A stretch of DNA of 64,000 bases from Providencia stuartii (GCF_029277985.1 NZ_CP119546.1:2294001-2358000), one strand, 5' to 3'. Counted from the first letter of the stretch, positions 9,691 to 19,686 are shown. The notes: a model not told the origin generated them from the letters alone. Program-made: numbers and translations.

Positions 9691-12600
9691 TTAATTTAAT
9701 GAAGCACGATGAATTGCATCAAGTAATCGTTGTTGCGCCTCTTCTTTTGCATAATACCATTCTGTCAGTGAGACACGATGCCTATGTGGCACAATACGCT
9801 CCAACACCCCTGCTCGCCATAGCTCACGTGCTCGAGCACGTTGCAGCAGTGAATGATGTGGCATATCACATTCAACGCCTAGCAAAAATTTTCCTGTTGC
9901 TTCATTTTCAATCAGGCAATCAAAATAGAAAACACCAACATGTTCTGGCGGGGCAATTTTCCATCCATGTGAACGAATGAAGCTGACAACAGACTCAACG
10001 AATGCATCTGATTGAATTGTAGTTTCTTCTTGTGCTGCCGCGGTATGACACATTCTACTGAGCAATTTATGGTTTTCTTGTTGCATCAATGGATCATTCA
10101 GGTTTTTGGCATAGGCTAAGTAGCCTTGTAAATAATCACGAGGAATTTCAGGTTTCCGGTAAGTCGTGAGTAAATCAGAGATCTCATCAATAGGCATTGA
10201 TGACATGATCACCACTTGTTGACGAGCGCGTGTAATGGCGACATTTAATCGTCGCTCGCCACCTGTTTGCCCCAACACCCCAAAATTACGACGAAAAGTT
10301 CCCTGAACGTTACGCCCAAAAGTCGTTGAAAATAAGATCACATCACGTTCATCTCCTTGAACGTTTTCCACATTTTTGACAAAAAACGACATATCTTCAT
10401 CGTTAGTTTGTCGTTGATTTTCTTCGATATAGGCCTGATGGAACTGCTCATCAAGTTGGATTTTCGCTCGAATATGTTGATTAATCAGTTGAGCTTGTTT
10501 TTGATTGAACGTGACGACCCCTATCGACGGTCTTTCATTAAATGGTCGCTTCCACAGTTCAGTTAAATGGTCAATAACCGCTTTCGCTTCATCTTCATTG
10601 CTTTGATTCACATAAGTACCATTAATCGGTAATAGCATTAATGGCTTGATATCATTAATAATTCTCTTGGAGTGCTGAGCAGGAATATTGAGCCTATTTT
10701 CATAAAAGGCATAATTTGAGAAATTGATTAATTCGCGATACACCGAGCGATAATGAATATCAAGGGAATGAATAGGCAATACAGTGCGCGCAAGATGGAG
10801 CAGATCTGGACAATCACTAATTTGGCGATAATTCCATTGCTCATCAACCTGTTCTTGCTGCTCTTCATCTTCCTCATCACCATCTTCTTCGACGACTTTT
10901 CCACTGAAGAATTTTGATGGTGGCATCTGTTTTTCATCACCACTGACAATAGCTTGCCGACCTCTAAATAAGGTAGGTAAAGCAAATTCAATAGGCATTT
11001 GCGATGCCTCATCATAAATAACAGTATCAAACATCGCGGCTTTCAAAGGAAGTATTTGGCTCGCAACATCGGGTGTCATCAACCAAACTGGTCGTAATTG
11101 CATTAACCCAAGTTCACATCCTTCACTGACAAACTCTCGTAATCGCCTTGCTCGTGGCCCCGCGAGACGGGTAATCGCTTCCCATTCACGACGAGTGGCT
11201 AATAATAAAGAATTTATATTGAGTGTTAGCGCTTGTTTATTATATTGCTGCAACTGCTTCTGTAATTCAGAGAGCTTAGTAATATGCTCAGTAAGCTGAG
11301 AATGATTTAAACTCAAAATGGGTGATCGGGTTTCAATTTTGTTTTTAGCAAATACGAAAAAATAGTGTTTCAGCGTATTCGCTAGAGTATCAACCCAGTG
11401 TGGCATTTCCTCTTCGCTTATTTGAGGCTGTAATAATGCCAAACACTGCCAATGTGCATTCGTAAAGTGTGCCGTTTCAGTTCTAAACAATTGAAACTGA
11501 ATTAAGTCTGGCAGCGCACGTTGCAATTGTTCAATAATTTGTCTTAATGAACCATCTGCCTCAATCGTTTCTTTAAACTGCTGGAAATGTTCTGTTTTCA
11601 GTGTAGGTGCTAGTTGATTAAGTGTTTCAATACTCCTTTGTCGAGCTTCTGCCTTAACGATAGCGGATTCCACTTCACGGCATTGTTGCATAAAACCATC
11701 ATGCTGCTGAGTTCTTATGCTATCAAGGAAATGTTCAGGTTGTGGGTATTCAGCCAAAATAGTCGCATTGACTTCAACATGTTTGAGTAATTCAATTAGC
11801 CCACTCAGTTTATGTCGCCACTGTTGCCCATATTCTGTTGGCGCTATCGCTAATTGGCCATATATAGGCTGTAATTCTTGATACAATAAGCGCCATTGTT
11901 GTTCAACATCGATAGTTTTTAACAGACTCTGTAGTTTACCCTCATCTTTTCCTATGCCACTCGAAGTAATAAACTGGTTTAACTTACTTTTACGTACATA
12001 GTAAAAAGGATTGAAAAACTTGAGTAATGAGCCTTGGCGTTTTTCGCTAATAGCGCGAGATAATTCGCTTAAATTGTCGTGATCTAACTGAGTAAACAGT
12101 GGAAAATACAAAGGGTCACACGCGGTAGTATCAATCATACATAAACGATCATTCAGTTGCGTTAACTGCTGTATGATCATCGTGCCGACGGTTTGTTTAC
12201 CATTTTCAGTTAAAAATAGGGTTAACCACTGTGAAAAATGGTGCCATTGTTCCGTCGTCAATGCAGAAAATTGTTTTTGGCATTGACTAAAGGCGGCTCT
12301 ATGATTGGTTAGCTCGTGAATATTGATTTGGCTTTTACTTACAGCATTCACATTTTCACGCTGTTGTTCATCATCCACCCACTGTGGAAAATAGTGATTA
12401 AAACAGTGGTATTGCGAGTCATGTGATAAGAAAGTAGTTAAGCAATTCAACGGGTTATTCTGGTAATTGAGCGATAACCAACGTGGAGCATGGCTTTTCA
12501 GATCATGCACAAACTGAATCACGGTATGCCTATCTAATGATGCGAGATAAGGCTGTATTTGATCCTTGTCTAATGAAAAATAATCGGTTTGCTCAGTCAG

Positions 12601-15600
12601 CAGTAATTCAGATAGTACCTGCTTATAAGAAAGTTTTAGCTGTTCATCCTCGCTAAACATCGCCTGATAATAATCATCAAGTAGGCACTCATGCTGCTTC
12701 AGCGTGGCTTGTATTTGTCGACGTTGATGACGCCAATCATCATCATGTAACGCTATGGCTAACCTGCCCCATAACTGTTCAATTTGCTCTCTCACCGCTT
12801 GAATAATTTCTCGAGGCTTTTGGTTCTGATTGATCAAAAGTACCCGATCGGTTAATCCATTGGCAACTAAGCGTTTATACACAACGTCCAGCGCTGCCGG
12901 TTTTTGGCAAATAACCAGTACGGTTTGTTGGTGCCCTATCGCATCTGCGATTAAGTTCACAATTGTTTGGCTTTTGCCTGTTCCGGGAGGCCCTTCAATT
13001 AATAAACCCGTACCTTGTCGAGCCGCTTGTACCACAGACTCTTGAGAAGGGTCAGGTAATGATAAAAAATATTGCTCATCCGTTTTTATCGGGCTGCTCT
13101 GTTGAGGTTCTGAATGGTCAAGATTCAGCATAGTGGCAAGCGCCGTTTGTTGAATTGATTGCGATGCGATCAATCTAAGATCACTACTGATCGCCTGACC
13201 AATGAATGAGGTATGAAATAGTACGGCTGAACACACAATTTGCGCGCTATTTTCTGGAACTTCCTCCGTAATCGAAGGTAATGGTGTCAGTGCCAATTCT
13301 CTTGCTGGCAAGGTGTTGGCGAGTGTTGTCATGACCTCTTCCACACTCAAAGCAGCCAAAGACAGAATTTTATCCAGCACTTTCTGCCATTCACTCATGG
13401 CAGGGATCCCAACAAAATTGGTCAACGCTGGATTTAAGCGTACGGCCGCTCTCTCATTATCAAAAGCTAATTGTATTGGACCTCGTTGTAATTCCGTCGA
13501 TTGGATGGATACTGGCCATAAAAATAAAGGCGCAATCCTAGGTTTAATTTGATTAGGCTGTGTATTCAGCAATAAAAATGGAAAACCCAAGTACATTCCA
13601 TTAATACCAGTATCTCTCTGGTACAACTGAGTATCTGACTGTAACGTCCATAAACGATTGTTCACACCTTTGCGCTGTAACAGGAGATCACCGCCTACAG
13701 TGATAGGACGACTTTTCCGATTGATCAGATGCTCAAGGAGTTTATCTGCACCCGAGGTAGAACTTGCGCATTCAACTAAATCAACGCGACCCGCGTTTGC
13801 AGTTAAGCGCATACGGACTAGATTACCCCGTTGAGTGACAGACACTAATCTTTTCGAAAAAAAGTTTAAAACTTCAAGAAGATATTTCTGCGATTCGGGC
13901 ACTTGCCACTGCTCTTTTGGGATAGCGAGCATGACTAGAATTTGTGGTAATGGTAAGCGGCGCGTCAGTAAAAAAGTGTCTACCCACTGGTCTATCACAA
14001 GAATGCCAATACGCTTAAAACCCGCTAACCGATCGACTAATTGTTGAAATAATTCAGCGCGTGGTAATGTTAATTGTTGTTTAGCAATAGTCTCATCAAA
14101 ATCACTTATATCCTGTTGTTGAGCTAATCGTGCCGCCTCATTGGTTATCGTTTCCAATGAGATAAATTGCCCAATATCGGCACTTAGCAACAGGATATAA
14201 TCATCCTCTTGCAGCTTCTGCTTCCCAATCAATACTTTTAAGCTATCGTTATGAGTATCCGGAAACTGTTGGTGAAAAATATCCCAACGTGCAGCTAACT
14301 GACTGACGGACGTTATCAACAGATAAAGTTTTAAACTTTCCTCATTTAAAGGAATTTTTTGTTGCTCCGCACGCTGTCGAATACGGCATTGACGGTAATA
14401 AAGTTGAGCTAGCCAATGTTGTTCGTCAATACGTTGGATTTCATCAGTCAACGGTTCACTAATGAATTGATAACCTAATGCGGGATGCGTCAATAACCAA
14501 GCTGGAGTGGTGATTTCTCCTTGATAAACAAAAGGAATATTAGGATTCAGGATCCGTAGTGCTAAAGTCAGTTTAAGGTTATCTTCCATCTCGGAATGAC
14601 CCACTAAACGTTGTAACTGACTAAGCACGTTCCCCATATCAGCAAATTTTGCTAACCAAGAAGTTATTTCCCCTCGTGTTAACATCGCAACGGCATCATC
14701 CCAATGCGTCGCCTCAGCAGCCATCATGGCCAATTCATTAGGATGTTTAAATTGATGTCCCGCAAACTGTAAGCTATGCGATACGAAATCACGATGAGCA
14801 GGTGTTGTTTCAAGCGCTTGTACCGGACGACCTTGTAGCCAAGCAGAAACTTGCGGCCACTGCCAACGCAAAAAACGATCCCTATTTAATAAGCCTCGCA
14901 ATAATAATTGAGTGTTAGGATCCAAATCATCGGGTAGCTCTACACCATTGGTCATAATTTGAATCAAAAAAGCGTTATCATGAATATGCTCAAAACACTG
15001 ACCTCGCGTAAGTTGTTCAAGCAAAATCATGCCTAAGCTCCACCAGTCAGAAGCTGCACAAACTCCACCAGCAAGCGTTTCAGGCGCGGTATAGCGTGAG
15101 ATATCTAACGGTGAAACAATATCAAGGTCAAACTCAGATAAGCTAGCCGAGCCATATTCGATCACTACGATATCTAATGGTTCACGACTACGGATCAGTA
15201 AGTTAGAAGGTCTCAACGCCCGATGACGCAAGCCATGTTCAGCGAATGTCGCTAGCGCTTGCCCCATCTCCTCGACCAATCGTGGAATTTCATCTGGTCG
15301 CCAAAACTCACCTCGCTGAATAAATTGACTGAGCGATCCCCCCGTTAATGTTTCTGTTACATGCCAAGCTCGATTTTCCCAACGCCCTGTTTCATAAAAA
15401 ACTGGGATATGTTCGACAGGAATAACGTTTAATACCTGATAGATAGCAGGATCAGGCTCTTCGCCCTTTTGATAGAGTGTGAGCACACCTACTTGGCCGG
15501 TTATTTTATTTGTGACAGCGTAACGTTCTCGTTCACTATCGACATCATTAATTCGCTGCTGTAAACACCAATTACCTATCATTCGTTCAGCCAAAATCAC

Positions 15601-15927
15601 GGGCTGATTAATATTGCTCTGTTGATCTTCAGCAATATCCGCACCACATTGGAAGCAAATGAGCTCACCCTCTTCCATTGGATGGCCGTTGGTGCAAACA
15701 CTATTTTTTATTGGCGGAGTGTCATGAGCTAAGTCAATACCTTGATTATCTTTAGCCGTGTCAATTGAAATAACCTTGTCTTGGATCGGAGCTTCCCAGT
15801 CCTCATCATGAATAGGTTCAAGAGTCAGATCCCAGCCACAAGTTTGATTGTTTATATCTCCTTCACAAAAAATCTCGGTTAATGGACGTTTTGTGTGGCA
15901 GTGTGGACAAAAGCGTATCATGGTCAT
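9691..15927 (-). CDS. Zinc ribbon-pseudokinase-SF1 helicase-nuclease giant protein
   Basis: A 2078-residue multidomain protein. In order: an N-terminal zinc ribbon (Cys7, Cys10, Cys21, Cys30) and a second Cys cluster (Cys78, Cys91, Cys94); a Ser/Thr-kinase-like domain (about 118-375) in which HRD is HRA (235-237) and DFG is EYG (257-259), while TAPETLAGG and DWWSLGMIL are kept, so it is a probable pseudokinase; a COG1112-like SF1 helicase with Walker A GPPGTGKSQT (about 980), DEAS Walker B (about 1637), GDEKQMPP, and the C-terminal motifs VENVQGDERDVILFS and LNVAITRARQQV (about 1860-1900); and a C-terminal MTES_1575/DUF559-like nuclease fold (about 1975-2075) with GVECD and an Arg-rich helix. 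The N-terminal kinase-helicase pairing recalls MkoA of Mokosh defence, but the nuclease and partners differ. Confidence 0.85.
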   Translation of the reverse strand: MTMIRFCPHCHTKRPLTEIFCEGDINNQTCGWDLTLEPIHDEDWEAPIQDKVISIDTAKDNQGIDLAHDTPPIKNSVCTNGHPMEEGELICFQCGADIAEDQQSNINQPVILAERMIGNWCLQQRINDVDSERERYAVTNKITGQVGVLTLYQKGEEPDPAIYQVLNVIPVEHIPVFYETGRWENRAWHVTETLTGGSLSQFIQRGEFWRPDEIPRLVEEMGQALATFAEHGLRHRALRPSNLLIRSREPLDIVVIEYGSASLSEFDLDIVSPLDISRYTAPETLAGGVCAASDWWSLGMILLEQLTRGQCFEHIHDNAFLIQIMTNGVELPDDLDPNTQLLLRGLLNRDRFLRWQWPQVSAWLQGRPVQALETTPAHRDFVSHSLQFAGHQFKHPNELAMMAAEATHWDDAVAMLTRGEITSWLAKFADMGNVLSQLQRLVGHSEMEDNLKLTLALRILNPNIPFVYQGEITTPAWLLTHPALGYQFISEPLTDEIQRIDEQHWLAQLYYRQCRIRQRAEQQKIPLNEESLKLYLLITSVSQLAARWDIFHQQFPDTHNDSLKVLIGKQKLQEDDYILLLSADIGQFISLETITNEAARLAQQQDISDFDETIAKQQLTLPRAELFQQLVDRLAGFKRIGILVIDQWVDTFLLTRRLPLPQILVMLAIPKEQWQVPESQKYLLEVLNFFSKRLVSVTQRGNLVRMRLTANAGRVDLVECASSTSGADKLLEHLINRKSRPITVGGDLLLQRKGVNNRLWTLQSDTQLYQRDTGINGMYLGFPFLLLNTQPNQIKPRIAPLFLWPVSIQSTELQRGPIQLAFDNERAAVRLNPALTNFVGIPAMSEWQKVLDKILSLAALSVEEVMTTLANTLPARELALTPLPSITEEVPENSAQIVCSAVLFHTSFIGQAISSDLRLIASQSIQQTALATMLNLDHSEPQQSSPIKTDEQYFLSLPDPSQESVVQAARQGTGLLIEGPPGTGKSQTIVNLIADAIGHQQTVLVICQKPAALDVVYKRLVANGLTDRVLLINQNQKPREIIQAVREQIEQLWGRLAIALHDDDWRHQRRQIQATLKQHECLLDDYYQAMFSEDEQLKLSYKQVLSELLLTEQTDYFSLDKDQIQPYLASLDRHTVIQFVHDLKSHAPRWLSLNYQNNPLNCLTTFLSHDSQYHCFNHYFPQWVDDEQQRENVNAVSKSQINIHELTNHRAAFSQCQKQFSALTTEQWHHFSQWLTLFLTENGKQTVGTMIIQQLTQLNDRLCMIDTTACDPLYFPLFTQLDHDNLSELSRAISEKRQGSLLKFFNPFYYVRKSKLNQFITSSGIGKDEGKLQSLLKTIDVEQQWRLLYQELQPIYGQLAIAPTEYGQQWRHKLSGLIELLKHVEVNATILAEYPQPEHFLDSIRTQQHDGFMQQCREVESAIVKAEARQRSIETLNQLAPTLKTEHFQQFKETIEADGSLRQIIEQLQRALPDLIQFQLFRTETAHFTNAHWQCLALLQPQISEEEMPHWVDTLANTLKHYFFVFAKNKIETRSPILSLNHSQLTEHITKLSELQKQLQQYNKQALTLNINSLLLATRREWEAITRLAGPRARRLREFVSEGCELGLMQLRPVWLMTPDVASQILPLKAAMFDTVIYDEASQMPIEFALPTLFRGRQAIVSGDEKQMPPSKFFSGKVVEEDGDEEDEEQQEQVDEQWNYRQISDCPDLLHLARTVLPIHSLDIHYRSVYRELINFSNYAFYENRLNIPAQHSKRIINDIKPLMLLPINGTYVNQSNEDEAKAVIDHLTELWKRPFNERPSIGVVTFNQKQAQLINQHIRAKIQLDEQFHQAYIEENQRQTNDEDMSFFVKNVENVQGDERDVILFSTTFGRNVQGTFRRNFGVLGQTGGERRLNVAITRARQQVVIMSSMPIDEISDLLTTYRKPEIPRDYLQGYLAYAKNLNDPLMQQENHKLLSRMCHTAAAQEETTIQSDAFVESVVSFIRSHGWKIAPPEHVGVFYFDCLIENEATGKFLLGVECDMPHHSLLQRARARELWRAGVLERIVPHRHRVSLTEWYYAKEEAQQRLLDAIHRASLN

Positions 15928-15945
15928 CCGTTATTCCAATTTAGG

Positions 15946-16575
15946 TTATTTCTTTAGTTGTTTTAGGGGCTGCTCTTGTTGCTCAAGTAATGTTCGTAAA
16001 CGCAACATATCATGGCGCTGTGGGATGCCTGTTAAAAAGATACGCCCTGTCTGATCAAGTGCTAAATCAAGTATTTTATCATTTTCGGTTAACGCTCTGT
16101 CGTATTGAGCAAATCGCGCATCGCCAAGGGGGGTGAGCCGGTGTAATTGCTGATTATCACTTCCTCTAAGAGCTTGCGTTTGTGGCGCATTCTCTAGGTA
16201 AGGGCCACTCATCAGCGCATCAATCAATCCATCCATTTCTAAAACCTGCTGCTTGATTTGCTCCCATTCATAACCGCTATAAACGAAAATATCTCCCTGG
16301 AAGTGCTGTCGTAACGCTTTCAGCAACTGCTGCAACGCTTTTGGTTGTTCGAAAGGTTCACCACCGGAAATGGTGATACCATCCGCAAAAGGAAACCATT
16401 GACTAAGTTGTGCAATCAGCTCACTGATCTCAATTGCATTATCACGTTGATGCCAAGTATCGGGCGATAAACATCCTTTACAGTGCAAAGAACAACCTTG
16501 TACCCACAAACCAATTCTCTGGCCAGGTCCTAAGGTTGTAACAGGAAAATGTAGGCGTGAAAGACTGATTTTCAT
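15946..16575 (-). CDS. NrdG-like radical SAM / 4Fe-4S activating protein
   Basis: This 209-residue protein has the radical SAM cluster motif CSLHCKGC (Cys28, Cys32, Cys35), the SAM-binding GGEP motif (71-74, TISGGEPFEQP), and the small size and start (RLHFPVTTLGPGQRIGLWVQGC) of NrdG-type activating enzymes. NrdG installs a glycyl radical on anaerobic ribonucleotide reductase, but no glycyl-radical partner is nearby; instead the gene is sandwiched between the AAA+ gene (3-bp gap upstream) and the giant helicase gene (18-bp gap downstream). The C-terminal 60 residues extend beyond the core barrel. It more likely modifies a protein or nucleotide within this system. Family call is firm, role unknown. 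Confidence 0.88.
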   Translation of the reverse strand: MKISLSRLHFPVTTLGPGQRIGLWVQGCSLHCKGCLSPDTWHQRDNAIEISELIAQLSQWFPFADGITISGGEPFEQPKALQQLLKALRQHFQGDIFVYSGYEWEQIKQQVLEMDGLIDALMSGPYLENAPQTQALRGSDNQQLHRLTPLGDARFAQYDRALTENDKILDLALDQTGRIFLTGIPQRHDMLRLRTLLEQQEQPLKQLKK

Positions 16576-16578
16576 GCT

Positions 16579-18417
16579 TTAACTGACCTGCGGCTGTAAT
16601 GTGATATGTGTCAGCTCGCCAATTTCAATATCTGTTATTTGATAATTTGCTCCAGCAGTCAATTCACTATCAAATATGGCCCGTGATAATGGATTAATTA
16701 AATAAGCCTCTAATTGATTGCGAATTCCCCTTCCACCATTTGACAAATCAGACAAACAACGTTTTTTTAGGCCTTCTTTCGCTTGTGGAGAAATGGAGAT
16801 ATTCAACGCTTGTTTATCTAGTCCGGAAAGAATATTACTGACCATTTGCTCAAATATCTGCTCGGCGACATCAGGACGAATAAAATCGAATACAATGATA
16901 TTTTCACCAATTCGGTTGAGCAATTCAGGTCGATTAAGCACCAATTTAAAATGACGCTCAATTTCATTTTTGACATTACGCGTGACGGTTTCAAATGGCT
17001 CATGCGGCTGTACATTCGCGACTCTTTCACCATTATCATCTAAACGGTAAATACCAAGATTTGAGGTAAAAATAATGAGTGATTCAGAAAAATAAACGCG
17101 ATCGCCACGTCCCGAAGTTAATACACCGTCATCAATAATTTGGAGGAATTTATCCATCAAACGTGGGTGTGCTTTTTCAATTTCATCGAATAACACAACG
17201 CTAAAAGGCTTTTCTCTAATGGCATTCGTTAACTCACCGCCAGAATCATAGCCAACATAGCCTGGAGGTGCTCCTATTAGGCGCTGATCTGCATGTTCAG
17301 CACTAAATTCCGACATATCAAAGCGGATGTACGCATTTTCATCACCAAATAGCAGCTGAGTGACAGTTTTTGCAAGCTCAGTTTTACCAACTCCCGTAGG
17401 TCCTGCAAGAAAGACAACACCACGTGGGCGACCACCTTTGTGATTAGCAACCCCCGTCATAGCCCGTTTAATGATATCCAATAAGTGAGTGATCGCGTGT
17501 TGCTGCCCTTTCACTCGGCGTTGAATAACCTGTGGTGCATTATGTATTTTTTGCTTATCAATTTTTTTCCATGGATCTTCAGTTATCCCAACTTTATACC
17601 GTCGTACTGCATCGCTGATACGAGAGACCTCGACCAATTCAATACGGGCTAGTTGAATAATTGCTGTAAGGTCAAGCAACAATAACCCTTCTGTTTCATC
17701 AATAAAATCATTGATGACACGCTCTTTTTCTGAATCAACAAGTTGCCCAAAACCTTGCAGTGAAGCCAATAATGTTGGTGCCAATTGGCGTCTTACTAAA
17801 CTATCCGGTTTGGCAACAGAAATCGCGCGTATCCGTGGATTATTAACGAGAAACCAATCCGGTAAATCAGTTTCCTTTTCCACAATCCAAAACAACGTAT
17901 TGAAGAAGGGCTGATTTTTCTCTCCAGCAGGCCGAGCTTTCGCTTGATGGGAAACAACCAGTGCACGCGTAAATAGGCTATGTTCAGCGGGGGTTAAATT
18001 GGCATGATGCGAAATCAGGCATGACGCAAAATCAATACATAATGCGATCGGCTGTTCCTGATAATTTATCCATTTTTCTAACACTTGATTAAGAAGGTCA
18101 ATACCTCCGGCCGCACGCCCTCCTGACGCTGTTAACCCTAATTGCTGCATTAACACGTCTCCTTCTTGTGCTTGGCGAGAAGGATGCGTTACCCACTGAA
18201 ATCCCATAAGGGGGGTATAGGTAATAACATGCGCATAGCCTGCATCAAAAAGACCATTAAAAAGAGCCTGATTAAAAGGTAATGGCGTAACTATATTAGG
18301 GGCAATTTCACTGGCTTGCAGGTCACGCACATTACCAAATAGTACGAATTGACTTTTTAAGGGAATAAATCGTAGTAAATCACGCAACCAACGAGGTTTT
18401 TGAAAAACAGGCTCCAT
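16579..18417 (-). CDS. ClpB/ClpA-like AAA+ ATPase with degenerate first module
   Basis: A 612-residue AAA+ protein. The C-terminal half is a ClpB D2-type module: Walker A GPTGVGKTEL (about residue 337), the pore-region segment GAPPGYVGYDSGGELT, Walker B VVLFDEIEKAHP (about 409), sensor region FTSNLGIY and a ClpB-D2-small-type end. The N-terminal half (about 1-250) keeps a Walker-B-like stretch IALCIDFASCLI and a sensor-like segment but shows no Walker A, so it looks like an inactive AAA-like domain. No Clp N-domain repeat is present. ATG 18417 has an AAGGA Shine-Dalgarno; an upstream in-frame ATG at 18471 is less likely. First gene of the four-gene operon. Probably a remodeller of a partner protein, not a housekeeping Clp. 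Confidence 0.87.
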   Translation of the reverse strand: MEPVFQKPRWLRDLLRFIPLKSQFVLFGNVRDLQASEIAPNIVTPLPFNQALFNGLFDAGYAHVITYTPLMGFQWVTHPSRQAQEGDVLMQQLGLTASGGRAAGGIDLLNQVLEKWINYQEQPIALCIDFASCLISHHANLTPAEHSLFTRALVVSHQAKARPAGEKNQPFFNTLFWIVEKETDLPDWFLVNNPRIRAISVAKPDSLVRRQLAPTLLASLQGFGQLVDSEKERVINDFIDETEGLLLLDLTAIIQLARIELVEVSRISDAVRRYKVGITEDPWKKIDKQKIHNAPQVIQRRVKGQQHAITHLLDIIKRAMTGVANHKGGRPRGVVFLAGPTGVGKTELAKTVTQLLFGDENAYIRFDMSEFSAEHADQRLIGAPPGYVGYDSGGELTNAIREKPFSVVLFDEIEKAHPRLMDKFLQIIDDGVLTSGRGDRVYFSESLIIFTSNLGIYRLDDNGERVANVQPHEPFETVTRNVKNEIERHFKLVLNRPELLNRIGENIIVFDFIRPDVAEQIFEQMVSNILSGLDKQALNISISPQAKEGLKKRCLSDLSNGGRGIRNQLEAYLINPLSRAIFDSELTAGANYQITDIEIGELTHITLQPQVS

Positions 18418-18646
18418 GTTATTCCTTACATTCTTGTTAGATATTTTTTTAAAGTTTACCGTAAATATCAATGAATAGCGTATTTATATTAATGAGATTT
18501 TCAATTATCTGAACATTCTCATACGGCAATAAAAACAGCCTAGGACCCTTTATACTTTATTGATAAATATTAGAACAAAATAGACTCAGAAATAACTCGA
18601 TATTTTATAAAATTACTTATATTTTTTAACCTATAGAGTGTCCAAA

Positions 18647-19084
18647 ATGGCAGTAAAAATAATGAAATTAACACAGTTATGGCGTAAACAGCCATCAAGT
18701 GAACACTTAACGACACCTCGAGTGATGGCCCGTGTTTTTGTCGCACCAGGGGAACTAGAAGACAGCATCACTTTTTATGAACAATTGCAAAAAGTCACCA
18801 TGGATGGCTTCTTTCCGTTCCCTGAACATCAATTACGTCTCGCGATGGTCGGTGCTTTTCTTATTATTGAAGGCCCCGATGAAAAATTAGTGCCCTTTAC
18901 GAGCACGCATACCACTTTATTAGTGGATGATGTACAACCTTATTACGATAAGCTTATCCAATCAGGAGCAAAAATTATTTTTCCACTCCAAAACGTTCCC
19001 ACAGGGAAAGCTTTTAATGCCATTCATCCTGACGGAACCGTGATTGAATATGTTCATCATAGGCCAAATCATAAAGGCCAGTAG
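18647..19084 (+). CDS. VOC (glyoxalase/bleomycin-resistance) family protein
   Basis: A 145-residue protein with the VOC beta-alpha-beta-beta-beta layout: PRVMARVFVAPGELEDSITFYEQLQ at the N-terminal module, a C-terminal module with LLVDDVQPYYDKLIQSGAKIIFP, and the closing NAIHPDGTVIEYVHH with a Glu typical of the metal-binding position. VOC proteins include dioxygenases, glyoxalases and drug-binding proteins; the substrate here cannot be told. ATG 18647 was chosen because GAG lies about nine bases upstream; GTG 18638 and ATG 18662 are alternatives. It is divergent from the AAA+ operon and stands alone. Confidence 0.8.
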   Translation: MAVKIMKLTQLWRKQPSSEHLTTPRVMARVFVAPGELEDSITFYEQLQKVTMDGFFPFPEHQLRLAMVGAFLIIEGPDEKLVPFTSTHTTLLVDDVQPYYDKLIQSGAKIIFPLQNVPTGKAFNAIHPDGTVIEYVHHRPNHKGQ

Positions 19085-19221
19085 AAATAAAAAATAATAA
19101 GAGATCTCACTGATAGATGTGTTTTTAGAAGTCGCGGATAAGTATTCACTCATTTAACATATAGACTATGTCATCTTAAATCGATTTTGTTAAGATGACA
19201 CACATTGGTAGGATAATGAAT

Positions 19222-19686
19222 CTATTGAGTTGCTAGCTGCTTTCTGCGGTGTAGTAACCATTTATCTAACTCATTAGCAAACTGTTGACGGTCACGCTGA
19301 TTTAAACTAGCAGGCCCTCCTGTTTGTACGCCACTCGCCCGCATTGTGTCCATAAAATCCCTGATAGTTAAACGCTCACGAATGGTTGCTTCACTATAAC
19401 GCTCACCTCTAGGATTCAGTGCTATAGCGCCTTTTTCCATCACTTCAGCAGCCAAAGGAATATCCGCAGTCACGACTAAATCACCCTGCTGTGCACGGCG
19501 TACTATTTCATTATCTGCCACATCAAAACCAGCAGCGACTTGTAACGTACGTAAAAAAGCAGAAGGAGGAACGGTTAGTCGTTGATTAGCAACAAACGTT
19601 ACCTGAACCTTTTCGCGATCAGCTGCACGGTATAATACTTCTTTGATCACCTTTGGACAGGCATCTGCATCTACCCAAATAAACAT
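19222..19686 (-). CDS. yaiI: YaiI/YqxD family protein (UPF0178, DUF188)
   Basis: This 154-residue protein closely matches E. coli YaiI. The diagnostic N-terminus [20 protein letters not shown], the [28 protein letters not shown] block and the terminal region with [23 protein letters not shown] are all present. The family has a PIN-like nuclease fold with conserved Asp residues, but no activity is established. The ATG at 19686 begins the conserved sequence directly. Monocistronic. Confidence 0.92.
   Translation of the reverse strand: MFIWVDADACPKVIKEVLYRAADREKVQVTFVANQRLTVPPSAFLRTLQVAAGFDVADNEIVRRAQQGDLVVTADIPLAAEVMEKGAIALNPRGERYSEATIRERLTIRDFMDTMRASGVQTGGPASLNQRDRQQFANELDKWLLHRRKQLATQ

Noticed and set aside
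15946..16575. Anaerobic ribonucleotide reductase activase (nrdG).
   Set aside because: The motifs fit the family, but there is no nrdD partner and the neighbours form another system.
8316..18417. Naming the operon as Mokosh type I defence.
   Set aside because: The helicase-kinase fusion is similar in outline, but there is no phospholipase-D partner and there are two extra proteins. I keep it as an analogue only.
16579..18417. Housekeeping ClpA or ClpB.
   Set aside because: It lacks the Clp N-domain and an active first AAA module, is 612 residues long and sits in an operon with a radical SAM and a helicase.
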